Shown here in pieces: positions 54,001 to 62,549 of a DNA stretch of 64,000 nt. Position numbers and translations under genes: made by a program. The DNA comes from Triops longicaudatus (taxonomy: Eukaryota > Arthropoda > Branchiopoda > Notostraca > Triopsidae). Each line of letters opens with the position of its first letter. Position 1 is the first letter of the stretch. Where the stretch lies: assembly GCA_022885665.1 (NCBI GenBank), contig JAGQDJ010000033.1, positions 124,001-188,000 on the forward strand. Direction: 5' to 3'. The notes under the pieces were generated by a model that did not search any database, was not told where the DNA came from, and worked only from the letters and a program-made list of their open reading frames with translations.

Positions 54001-57000
54001 AAGCAGAGAAGTCAGCGGTATTAACTCCTTCGTCGGCCTTTCTGGCCCACCGTTTTTGTCGTCAGCCCGAAAGACAGAAGAAACCGAAATGTTAGTAATG
54101 GCGTGCGAGACCTTTCCAGCGCCTTTTCTCAGATCGCTAACGCGCTCTGACACACAGCCAGGCCCCCTTTCTCAATTTTATGTGCGAGTGCAACTTGTTT
54201 TTATACTTCCCTATTTTATTCCTCCAGAAGTGTGCAAGTAACCAGCCAGCAACCATGGAGGTTTCTAAGCTGAGTTGTTTTAGTTCCACGCGAAAAAAAG
54301 CAAATACGACTGTTCTAACAGTAATGTCTTAGTCATCTCAAAGAACTCGCTTTTGCAAATCCCGTCTCGACTGTTTCCAAGTCCCATATATGGACCCGCG
54401 CCTCTGTATTGCGTGCGGCAATAGACGAATTAGAATGAATTATTACGCCTTTCAATATATACTCCCTATGGTTATGAACTTAACAAGTTCCCTAACATAG
54501 TAGTCGTACAAAAGCGACTCAAATCCTACATAAATTAAGCAGGAGTAGTTCATAGCTGTGGTTCCCTATATCTACTCCTCATAACACGGCCAACTGTTGA
54601 AGCCTTTTATAGTTATCCATCATCTTTCTTCCTTACAGACCAATAGTTAATGATGACAGGTACGCAGTGTGATTAAGATAATTTTGCTTGATATGTTGTA
54701 AATCAACAGGCCATAATAAATTAATAAGCAAGAATTATCACCTGAAATGAGTCCACCCAGAATGGAGAATAGCGGTTCTCAAACAGCCTTCGTACACAAA
54801 GCCAAGCACAACAACAAATCCCTCTTCATAATACAGAATTATGCTCACATTTTCTCTTCCAGTGACTTTTGTAGGAGGTAAAAAACATAATTCTGCCTGT
54901 CCAAATTCATAGAAAGTCAAGCGGCATCAGAGGTAACCAACCATGAGCCAACTTGAATTAAGGTATTTATCATAGAAGGCCTTGTATATACGCAGCTGGT
55001 TCTGGATCCTAAAATAAAACCACCAGGTGACAGCTTCAAAAGGACTTGGGGCACCCGATCGCACGTTGACTCCTGGCGAAATAAAATAAAAGGATTTTCG
55101 ACGTCTGACTGAAGGTTTGAAGAGTAGTGACAGTATTGATTCGGACTTGGGGGGGCTTCTGCAGGAACCTTGATCAGCGCTACCATTCAGATGTCAAATC
55201 TCCCGATCACAGGAATAAAGGTAGAGAGCGGAATGTAAAACGGAGACAAATTGAGCTACACCTCTTCTTACACGGTGTAGGGCAGAGGAAGTCCCCAGCC
55301 TATGCAAATGACGACATTCTTTGGGGAAGAAAACGGTGGTTCGCACCTTGCATAAGTTAAGAGGCCTTCCCAAACACGGCCTAAAGTGACCATTTGCTTT
55401 CTAAACTTCTATCCGTCAAAATGTCCGCGCACAACGTTTCCAATTCAACTACCGGACACTACAAATTGCTAAGTTTAAAATATGGCTTTAACCAATTTGT
55501 TACTTAGGTATTCATGAATAACCAACGCTCTGGGAATTTAGCTCTTTAAAATTTACGGCAAGACGAAAATTATGCGCGCAGTATACAACCGAAAAAAAAG
55601 AAGAGGCTTAGATTAAGAAAGGCGAAAACGAATTATTTACAGGAATTAACTCGCAAGCTGGATCAGACATAAGTGATTTCCTGGGTGCAGAACGGGGAAG
55701 TTTTCGAGGTGTTTTTCGCAGAAGCGAAGAAGTTTATCGAAAACAAGGAAGACTGACAAGCTCACGCTGTTCTTGAAACCTAGGCTTCCCCAACATACAG
55801 CTAAACATGTTTAAGAGTGTAGAACAGACGAATTTGTTCTTAACAGTATGGATACTGGATACCAGGTCAGGAAATATCACCAAATCAATCATGTGCAACT
55901 TGTGTACTCTCACATACAACGCGAAATATTGTGTATAACTTGCATGTTCATTGCAGCTGTTTGCTGCACTAATACACGTTACAACCTTCGGTTATAAATC
56001 TTGCCTCTGAATTGTGGACTACACATGTGCACATTTTCGCAAATATTACTGAAAAACGACGAAAGCACATTACTATACTTAGTCATGTCAAAAAGTTACA
56101 ATTCTTTGGAAGAACGAATTAAAAAAATAATAAAAATAACACAAATTTACACAATACGGCTAATACTGAAATATGAAACAAAATGTAAAATAAAGAAAAA
56201 AAGGAATTAAGAAGAAAAAAAATACAAGAAAAACAGTATCCCGAAAATAGAATTAAAACACAGATTTCTTAATAAATACGCTTGACACAATTCATGAGTA
56301 ACAAAGTACACAACAATTGGAAGATTTCACACACTACAAGAATGGTGACGAAAGCTGCTAAATGGTATAAATGGTGAACAACAAAAAAATAAAGAAAAAT
56401 AGAAAAGAAAAAAAGAAATGATGCAGCTAAAGATAAACAACTGATGAGTACAGCTCTTTTAAGGATACAGAAGATGTTATCAAAGATATCTTTATCAGTA
56501 TGGCAGAAAAACATTCCATCAAAGCTTTATGATATACTTTCCGGGAAAGGCAGCAACACAAGTGTGAAGAATGGGCGAAAACGTGTCAAATAAAACGCCA
56601 CGAGAGCTTTTGATCCGCCATAAATTGGCCATATTATCCTCATTTGCATAAAGTCGACAACTGTGCTTTTTTCCTGACCAACTCAGCTTATTCTCCACAA
56701 TTTTTAATAAAGAAAGACGTACCCTTCCCACGAACTGTTGCCCACCCTATAACACACACATAACCTCCACGGCCGCCTTTCCGGGCTAAGAATGTGTTCA
56801 ATTTGTATCGTGACACCCGGTATGCATAAACACAGAAGAGATTGCATTGGGCTAATATCTTCTACAAAAGGAAAAATCCTCCCAACCTTTCTTTTCTGTT
56901 TCCCCTATCCCCCTATAGCAGATATAGTAATACCAAATTAAGAGGAGGATTTGGGTCCAAAACGAGTCAAAAGGTTCCCGGACAAGGTAAATTATGCGTC

Positions 57001-60000
57001 ATATTTAGTATACAATGGGCTTCTAATAGAGACTGACGCTATATAATAAATTTGAGAGTCCAAACCCATAAAATAGGAAGACCTGTATTTGGCTAAAAAA
57101 AAAGGCATGTAACAGCACGCTAGGAGGGCACTACGGTTTTTTATCCGCTTCTTCTTGTGTGAAACTTAATTGGGCATCTGATTAAGGAAAATGAGGTACT
57201 ACTATTAAGCTAAGAATGCTTTTTAAGAAAAGGCGTTTGGGATAAAAAAGCCATTTCCAGGAAAGAAACTGAAAACGACTCTTTTTAGTCATTAAGAAAG
57301 GGTCATCTGGCAAAAATTGCTGCGAGGGTGGAGATTGTCAGCTGGCTGCCTGTGTGGTCCTCGACTGGTTAGCTTTTGCTTGGATGGAAATTTCCCCTGA
57401 ATCCCCAATCAAATAATTCACTTCCCTGAATATTTTCCCATAAGCCAGCGAGAGCCCAGCACTTTTGGGGTGCGCTGAAACTCATAATGGGACTAACTTA
57501 AAGCCGCATTTTCGGGGTTTTTGAATACGTATTGAGGACTCGGTTCGCATACACATAGCTAGAAAAGTGGACAGTTTTACGAGACATCGGGGTCTTCTTG
57601 TCGAACAATGGGAACAACCCCAAATCGGGCAACAAACGCGTTAGGGTTCCCGAGATTTTTAAAACATGCCATATTCCCAGTGAGGCATATCATAATGCTG
57701 CTATATACAGCAGAATACGGTTGGGAAGCTATCAAATTATCTCAGACCGATATGTTTCAAAAGAAAGGAGCCCCGAATCATCCCGCCTGCAGTAAAAAGC
57801 TTTCAAAACTTTATGGTAAAACTTCGTGGCCCAGCCTTGCGAAACTGCATAATAAAAGGAAAAGCGGATTTAGGATTTCGTGCTTTGTATGACTAAGTAC
57901 CTAAGAAGTAACATCGGATCACCGCAAGTGAAGACAAACCCTCCGCGCCTGGTATGCACTTCATTTAGTAATCGGCATTGGCAATCAATTTGTCATGGGC
58001 TTCTTTGATCAAGCTGGTGAGAACGCGAAATTGTGATGGGTTCGCGAATATTCTACCCGACGCCGCAGGGCTTGGCAATTCCACATTTGCATGACAATTC
58101 TTCCGGCAGAAAGGACGTGTTTCTCGTGCACCTGTGCCACAGGCTTGACCTGCCCTCGCTAGGCACTGCATATTTAGGCCCTCAAGACGTCCAAAGGGCA
58201 AGAAGCGAATACGATGTAGTGAGCATATTAAGCAGAATTTTATGCTTTGATATGCTCTGTGTAACGGCGACTGCTTTACATATACCCTAGTGAGCATATA
58301 TGAGCTTGAAGAAGGTATGAAGGCTATACCATATAAGAAAAAGAGTTTTTCAAAGCCTGTCACTCTTCAACACCTGATTTACTTGTCGGATAGTCGCAAC
58401 TTAACATCAACATAACTCTGCCCCACTTGGTTGAAGATGTTATCTTCCGAAGAGAACTCAGTAACTTTCTCTGGCATTAAAGATAATTTCCTTTGTTCGA
58501 TGCTGACAAACGGTACCTATCACTTTTTAGGTGTCGTTACTTGTCGAACGCAAAAATCGTAGACTGTAACCATGAGTACAACAAAAGTTTTTGTTAAAAA
58601 ATATTCACGTTTCTTATCTCATGACGTAAATAAAATGCAAAACGAGCAAATACCTGACTTGAATGCAGTACCTTGTAGAAGACACGAATGAGCAATGCAG
58701 ACATGTAGTACATGGTATTTTTTACGTGAAAGCGGAATGTAGATGTGAATGATACGCGCGAATCCGAAATTGCATTGGCTTTGATCCCAACTTTTTCCTG
58801 TGCTAATTAATAAACAATTTTGCATCGTTGCGTGTGAATTTGCAGACCATCATAAACGATGTTTTAAAGATATTGCTGATTGTAAAATGAGACCTGTAAA
58901 ATAAAACAGTTTCTCGTCTATCACCTCTACCGTACTGTACAGATATGCTAATGAGTTGGCAATTTATTTTACGTACTGTACTACGTCGAAGTCCATTCTT
59001 AATACGATTTTCGTGAAGCATTCCTGTTCACGATAACGTAAACACTGCACTGTTCTTTACTAACACACCGATTTAAAAACGAAGGAAAAAATCCGTTACG
59101 AAAGTACGCTTACGGCATCTTGAGACTGTTTTTATAAGCATTTCCGATGTTTTGCACTACAAGCGGCTCAATGCTCGCCTTGCGTACGACGACCAATTTT
59201 TTTTACATTCTCATAAAGACACAACATTTGAAAGGTATACGGCATCTCAATGTGTCAGCAAGTTACGATGACACGCAGATATATGTAACTCCCCCTGTGC
59301 TGCTAGGCTAACACCGCTAGTGGTTTATGTATGCAGATCCTGCGCTTTATCGAGTCAGGAATTGCAACCCGCATAAATTGGCAAGTCAAAGCTGTTCTGC
59401 GTACCTGCTGCGTGCAGGATTCTTCACTATATCATGATGAGGCTTTTGGCAAATACGAGGTGAGAAAGATTTTTCAAAAGGTAACCAGCTTATACGCACG
59501 CACGCCTCAAAAAAGGAAGATTTCAAGCGAGTACAGCCATTTAAGCATCTAGGACGTAACTTTACGTTGAAATTATGAACGAAATCACAACTGGAATGTA
59601 AACACAGTTGCTTAAGGTCTTACGGGTGAGGTAAAAAAAATGAACGTTTATAGATTTCTTCCATCTGCCGAAGCTCTCAATGCTTCAGTTGATAGTTTTC
59701 AATAAATCTCCTCCAAAACTCCACCCTGATGCTCCAAGCGTAAACGAAAAGGAAAGGGCAGAAGAACTATGCAAATGAATTACCGGAGCGGGATCAACTG
59801 AGACGGGCACATTCAAGTCAGGATGAGTACGTGTGGGGCGCCAAAGGGCGAACCCCTCCCGCCCCTTTACCTGCCTAAATTCGATGCTTCCCTCAACTTT
59901 TATTTACCCCGGTATGGGTCTGTTATTATCTACTTATACCGCTTAGGAACTTTCGCTTGCATTAGACTCAATTAAAGCACAGTTACAACACCTTCCGTAA

Positions 60001-62497
60001 AAGACGCGCAACCGCTCTGTAGTGAAAATCAATTTCTAATCTAATCGCTTTCAAGACAAATCTCTATGCGTGCCATATATGGATAACCACAAATTGCCTA
60101 TATTTACAGCGTTTATCCCTATCTGCACTCAACAGACAACACATTTATCAAAAATATTCTGACAAACCAAACCCACGACTCAATTTTAGTAATTGCTTCT
60201 ATATTAGTTTTTTTTCTTTTCTCACTGAGCCAACATCTCTCCATCCAAAAGTTATTGGCAAATGGGAACTTTGCCTATAAGGCTCAAAAATTGTATGCAA
60301 CGTGAAAAGGTTCGCTAACGGACTACATTCAATAAGTACTGTTGTTTAAAACCTCCCACAATCTTTTCCTTAATTACCTTGAGCTCTAACAGTCATAAAA
60401 AACTACACTCGTGTTATTTTCTACCATAAAAGCTGTTAAAAACAGTTTATACCGCAATTCGCAGATCGTTTTGCGTGATGAAAGAAACAATGGTACCTTG
60501 CACCGGAGACGAACATCTTAACTGTGGGTTCTAATAGTTATCTGAGCCACTCAACTCGATATGATACACGAAAACGTGACCTTTTCATGCATAATATTAT
60601 GACTGGAAATTTCTCAGCGTACGGAAAGACTGAAAGATTACTCTTGAGCATTTCGTTCATACAGCACGTTACCCCCCATCTTGTCCGACATTCACTGTCG
60701 CGTTAATTTAGTGAGCATAAATGTGACACGAATTTCAAGCTGAACAAAACTCCTCAGAGATTCCATCATAGATTGAAAGGCGAGAAACTGGCGGAACGAA
60801 AGTGTAGTGGGCATTTGACATCCCCTCCCTAGATCTCTCAAAGGGTGGCCTACTAATTTCCTGCCTGTCAGTGTCATTGCGACGAAGAAGATCAGTAAAA
60901 AGACATTGGGGGGAAAGTATCCCAGCTAGGGTGGGCCAAGTGCCTCTGAACCTCAAAAAAGTGGAACTGTGGAAACCCGAGGCCTGCGGTATATAGGATC
61001 TAGAGATGGTTACATGGAAAATGCCTCAGTAAAGTGATCTGTGTAAGGATTTATGCCGCAACAACACCAACCTTGTACCCAAAGTTTGGACAGGTTCTTA
61101 CACCTCAGCCCTGATAGACAATGGACAGCTACAGCGTGTTTCTTTGCAAAAACTAAGAATGTTTTTTTCCTTCCCCTAGACAATAAAACTTCCCGGATCG
61201 GTAAAGCACTAACATCCTTTATGTCAGCCCGTCAAGCCCCACCTTTCTCAGACTCAAAAAGGAAACAAAAAGGCCGTGAAAACCGCCCAATTTTCACTCC
61301 TTTCTAAGTCATTTTTGAAGACGGAAAGAACTTTATCGTAATTGGAGTCTTTTCTCAGATTGCTTTTTTCGTAATGCAAAAGAAAAAAAAAAATCGGTTC
61401 CTTTTTCGGTACTAGCAAATCTCGTGTATGTTAGTTTTTTGTATGTCCGGGCGCTCGGCAAATTCACTTCCATTCTTGGGAGTGAAATAAAGGAAGCGAG
61501 GCGTAACGACGCACATTTGTAAGCCAGGCAGTAACAAGTGCAGCATTAGCATATGAGACATTAGCAAGCTTTACAAAGGCTAATGCCAAATAGAAATGTC
61601 ATTGCCACCAACAATGTTGGAAAAGCTCTCTCTTCTTATCTTTCTTTTTTTTAGGACTTTTTGTTGTTTAGATCTGGCAACAAACTAACAAGGACGTCGG
61701 GTTAGACTTGCTCTTCTGCTTTTCGAACATGACTTGTGTAGATATATATAAGGAAAGGGTTATGAAAAATTACTCAATCAATTAGGATGGTTTAGTACGT
61801 CGCCTAAAAGTTTGTTCAAAAGATACAAGATAATTGAGAATTTATTACTCTCAAAATTATTTCGTTAAAGAAAACAGACGAAATAGTGGTTTTTAAAAAA
61901 TCAAGAATGGAAAAGAATGCTACCGCATCTCTTACCTCGTGTCATATGAAAAATACGACGAAGATTCTCAAGAGATATTCTGACAAGAGGTGAAGAGAGA
62001 ATGTAACTATCCGTGTCATTATTGTGCTGAACAAAGAATATCCGAGAGTCGCGCAAACCAATTCCGTTAACGCAGCGCTTACGCGTCCTGTATGCTTGTA
62101 CAACGCGAACAGGAATTGTTCTATTCAGTAGCGAGCGATCACCCCAAAATATGCGCCTGATGCGGACCATGCCTAATACACCGTTGTCACTATTTGCACT
62201 TCTGAAGGACTTCGTCTGTTCACGTCGCTCTTGGAGGTTTCCAAACCTCTCCAGCGTTCCAGCAAATATTAATTCTGCCGAAAAAAGTCGGTCGTCCCAG
62301 ATTTCATTTGTACAATCACTTGGGCCTTTCTCTGACGTATGCTTTAGCTCAAGTGACACTTGAGCTTGAGTTAATCCTTTTAGTGTCGCTAATTGATTTG
62401 TATCCTTCTTGCCTTGCACTTCACTAGGCACACGACCAATGTGACATGTCAGTACACACAGCGGTAAAATCAACTCAAACCAGCGCATTTTCTGCAT
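25948..62497 (-). CDS. agrn: Agrin, basement-membrane heparan-sulfate proteoglycan, three alternative first exons
   Basis: Large multidomain matrix protein; in vertebrates it organises synapses through LRP4/MuSK and binds laminin and dystroglycan. Shared exons in transcript order: 41047-41082, 40417-40635, 33953-34049, 33377-33516, 33206-33319, 33048-33149, 32707-32922, 32535-32648, 32358-32453, 32231-32257 (optional), 32028-32122, 31823-31940, 31530-31745, 31100-31429, 30796-30942, 30575-30712, 30342-30491, 30088-30224, 29876-29985, 29653-29822, 29407-29584, 29185-29340, 28911-29103, 28554-28781, 28202-28494, 28010-28141, 27668-27929, 27419-27583, 27072-27361, 26933-27014, 26397-26586, 26172-26319, 25948-26096. 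First exons are 61936-62497, 52150-52924 or 41166-41322. The upstream secreted form sums to 5800 nt; removing one surplus base in 29876-29985 gives 1933 codons including stop. Vertebrate agrin is about 2050 residues. Confidence 0.95.
26733..26825 (-). other. agrn: candidate z-site-like cassette exon in LG3 intron
   Basis: Inside the z-position intron the minus strand shows CCTTTTATTAG, then 93 nt open in the right frame, then donor GTATGA. Both ends are phase 2, so inclusion adds 31 residues (containing LSPYLSYAWETHL and SSANISEL) without shifting frame. The open frame runs past the donor. Sequence supports the splice signals only; the vertebrate z inserts (8, 11 or 19 residues) are not recognisably similar. 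Confidence 0.4.
27072..27929 (-). CDS. agrn: agrin LG2 and EGF4
   Basis: Exon 27668-27929 opens LG2 (LNLEIWFLTRSSEGTLLYAAQ, DFIWLGLQNGRIRFVWDLG). Exon 27419-27583 continues LHQWHKIIVSRKGKEASLQLND and ends LGGWK. Exon 27072-27361 completes LG2 (FQGAVQRVVINGK) and adds EGF4 (CQNGGVCQPLLGHFTCKCMAGYGGKRC, here given in part). Donor GTACTG at 27418 is the weakest splice site in this block but is the only one consistent in phase. Confidence 0.88.
28010..28141 (-). CDS. agrn: agrin EGF3
   Basis: Single-exon EGF module: DPCLKSPCAHGSTC, then FECKCPWGRKGTTC. Acceptor TTATTAG and donor GTAAGG, phase 1 at both ends. EGF2 and EGF3 in tandem between LG1 and LG2 match the vertebrate order. Confidence 0.9.
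28202..29103 (-). CDS. agrn: agrin LG1 (laminin G) and EGF2
   Basis: Three exons. 28911-29103 starts LG1 (HGRSYVMLRRI, then ELEFKATTESGLLLYAQQ and DFFALALVD). 28554-28781 continues YVEFRYNLGNG and HEWHKVLAQR. 28202-28494 ends LG1 (GFVGCIRRVKLG) and adds EGF2 (CGDNPCRRQPCMHGSTC...CICSPGYTG). LG domains of agrin bind alpha-dystroglycan and heparin. The preceding 81-nt intron (29104-29184) is a multiple of three and free of stops. Confidence 0.9.
29185..29822 (-). CDS. agrn: agrin linker, EB-like cysteine module and EGF1
   Basis: Exon 29653-29822 encodes a Ser/Thr/Leu-rich segment with no recognised fold. Exon 29407-29584 adds VGVSYHGWRPTPATVHV and a compact Cys-rich unit (GDICVADSDC...AICTRSFCSCADGF), which resembles EB/EGF-type modules. 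Exon 29185-29340 encodes a classical EGF (CSSHPCMGDSTCEP...CHCGPERTGPQC). In vertebrate agrin a SEA domain with flanking Ser/Thr regions occupies this place; I could not recognise one. The acceptor at 29585 was chosen because it is the one upstream of the Cys module that matches the phase-0 end of the preceding exon and yields a substantial open exon; a shorter in-phase alternative exists nearer the module. Confidence 0.7.
29876..30942 (-). CDS. agrn: agrin Cys-rich linker, two laminin-EGF repeats and FS9
   Basis: Exon 30796-30942 encodes the agrin-specific motif CKQSPYGCCPDE and opens LE1 (GCPSTCNCNKLG). Exon 30575-30712 completes LE1 and opens LE2 (GADGCT). Exon 30342-30491 holds LE2 (CACNSLGSARTDCEQMSG), nearly identical in pattern to vertebrate LE2. 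Exons 30088-30224 and 29876-29985 form FS9. In the last exon the Kazal reads VCGTNGQSYASECE, then must shift by one base to continue LRLDSCRRQMEIIVATFGPC. Three A residues on the minus strand (29940-29942) stand where two are expected. The exon is 110 nt but 109 fits both the domain and the next phase. Confidence 0.88.
31100..34049 (-). CDS. agrn: agrin FS2-FS8 follistatin/Kazal cluster
   Basis: Twelve exons encode seven follistatin/Kazal modules. FS2 is 33953-34049 plus 33377-33516, FS3 is 33206-33319 plus 33048-33149, FS4 is 32707-32922, FS5 is 32535-32648 plus 32358-32453, FS6 is 32028-32122 plus 31823-31940, FS7 is 31530-31745, and FS8 is in 31100-31429. Each has the C-x5-C...C-x-C lead and a Kazal core VCG(S/T)D-Y-(N/S)EC. 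Most modules split just before or within CGSDG. FS8 is preceded by a Pro/Thr/Ser-rich linker of about 36 residues. All ends are phase-compatible. Kazal folds are protease-inhibitor-like; in agrin this region binds growth factors and carries glycosaminoglycan. Confidence 0.93.
32231..32257 (-). CDS. agrn: agrin candidate 27-nt microexon between FS5 and FS6
   Basis: Between the FS5 and FS6 exons the minus strand has TTTTCTTATGCAAG, then 27 nt encoding about FLGDVSQT, then the strong donor GTAAGG. It is phase 1 at both ends, so inclusion or skipping keeps frame. An internal AG gives a 15-nt variant, also in phase. It would vary the spacing between FS5 and FS6. The donor is convincing; the acceptor (CAAG) is moderate. 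Confidence 0.5.
34050..40416 (-). other. agrn: agrin intron between FS1 and FS2
   Basis: A 6.4-kb intron, donor GTAAGT after FS1 and acceptor TTCCCACCAG before FS2; the flanking exons agree in phase 1. No further exon with domain content is seen inside. It contains an inverted repeat at 38,774-38,814. Confidence 0.75.
38774..38814. repeat. 13-bp inverted repeat inside agrin intron
   Basis: CAGCATAACTCAG at 38774-38786 and CTGAGTTATGCTG at 38802-38814 with a 15-base loop. Next to it the string AGATATTCAGCA occurs in slightly varied copies just upstream. Confidence 0.7.
40417..40635 (-). CDS. agrn: agrin FS1, complete follistatin/Kazal domain in one exon
   Basis: 73 residues. The follistatin N-lobe begins EPCEATHC and continues with YGASC and ATCRCIETC. 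A Kazal lobe follows: VCGTDNVTY, SECFLKKWAC, and a final C in LGEC. Acceptor GGTAG and donor GTAAGT; phase 1 at both ends. It lies 6.4 kb upstream of the rest of the FS cluster. This is the first exon certainly common to all predicted forms. Confidence 0.92.
41047..41082 (-). CDS. agrn: agrin 36-nt linker exon before FS1
   Basis: Small exon with a strong acceptor (TTTTATTTTGCAG) and donor GTACTA. It adds the Pro-rich linker VPYQPRSPVVE and is phase 1 at both ends. It can follow any of the three first exons or be skipped without changing frame. The next exon, 40417-40635, has the matching phase. No protein motif is present; it is supported by splice signals and phase only. Confidence 0.65.
41166..41322 (-). 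CDS. agrn: agrin first exon C: transmembrane (SN/TM-type) start
   Basis: Encodes 52 residues plus one base (phase 1, donor GTGCGT). The N-terminal 28 residues are polar and end in QQKK; residues 29-51 are a continuous hydrophobic span (WLVMAIALTILAVMVIGPAI...). There is no signal-cleavage pattern, and the lysines before the span predict N-in, C-out, i.e. a type II signal anchor. An in-frame TAG lies three codons before the ATG, so this is a genuine translation start. The next acceptor (41082) follows a strong T-rich tract and has the matching phase. This is the architecture of vertebrate TM-agrin: short cytoplasmic tail, anchor, then FS1. Confidence 0.8.
41323..52149 (-). other. agrn: agrin 5' intron, upstream of the TM exon
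   Basis: About 10.8 kb separating first exon A from first exon C. It should contain the promoter of the TM form just upstream of 41,322. No extra exon could be supported. A hydrophobic open frame at 42037-42294 (minus) has no matching splice context. An AT-rich low-complexity tract lies at about 48,109-48,190. Confidence 0.6.
48109..48190. repeat. AT-rich low-complexity tract with AAT units
   Basis: Runs of T and A enclose a short (AAT)n microsatellite. Simple sequence in an agrin intron. Confidence 0.6.
52150..52924 (-). CDS. agrn: agrin first exon A: signal peptide and divergent NtA-like domain
   Basis: Encodes 258 residues plus one base (phase 1, donor GTAACA). A signal peptide spans residues 1-20. 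A basic spacer follows (about residues 43-72, with RRR and YRRRARSR). The NtA-like domain runs from Cys75 to about residue 248: VFTGIV, LDVVIKRVL, an insertion of about 80 residues rich in Gln, Ser, Thr and Leu, then LTCVTTF (Cys207), DTLLFMV and PLRITLRNLRLI. The last motif is nearly identical to vertebrate NtA. The cysteine pair matches exon B but the core is far more diverged. It lies 9 kb downstream of exon B and 11 kb upstream of the next shared exon, so it looks like an alternative first exon. It could also be a paralogous secreted protein, but its phase-1 donor argues for splicing into agrin. Confidence 0.8.
52925..61935 (-). other. agrn: agrin 5' intron between NtA-B and NtA-A first exons
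   Basis: About 9 kb. It should hold the promoter of first exon A; no clear TATA box is seen, only TTTAAAA-like sequence about 110 nt upstream. The longest unassigned frame is 57965-58363 (minus, 132 codons), described under findings. Confidence 0.6.
61936..62497 (-). CDS. agrn: agrin first exon B: signal peptide and NtA domain (conserved type)
   Basis: Encodes 187 residues plus one base (phase 1, donor GTAAGA). Residues 4-20 form a signal peptide. The NtA (TIMP-like, laminin-binding) domain runs from Cys62 to about residue 182. Diagnostic stretches are IFAGTLE, the second cysteine in RCVNG (Cys142), DSRIFFV, and PLVRISLENLRRI, which aligns with vertebrate agrin (DTRIFFV...SLMRITLRNLEEV). Two in-frame ATGs (62497 and 62488) both have A at -3; the longer form is annotated. 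Splicing to 41047-41082 or 40417-40635 keeps the frame. This is the closer match to vertebrate NtA and is probably the ancestral exon. Confidence 0.88.
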
Positions 62498-62540
62498 TTT
62501 TGGGGATCACATATTTCAAAAGACACAAGTTTGTTTACAA

Positions 62541-62549
62541 CCTTTTATA
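62541..62549 (-). promoter_or_regulatory. TATA box candidate for agrin first exon B
   Basis: The minus strand reads TATAAAAGG here, a full match to the metazoan TATA consensus, 52 nt upstream of the NtA-B start codon. A start site about 30 nt downstream would leave a 5' UTR of about 20 nt. This supports the exon being a true first exon, but the core promoter is inferred from sequence only. Confidence 0.45.
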
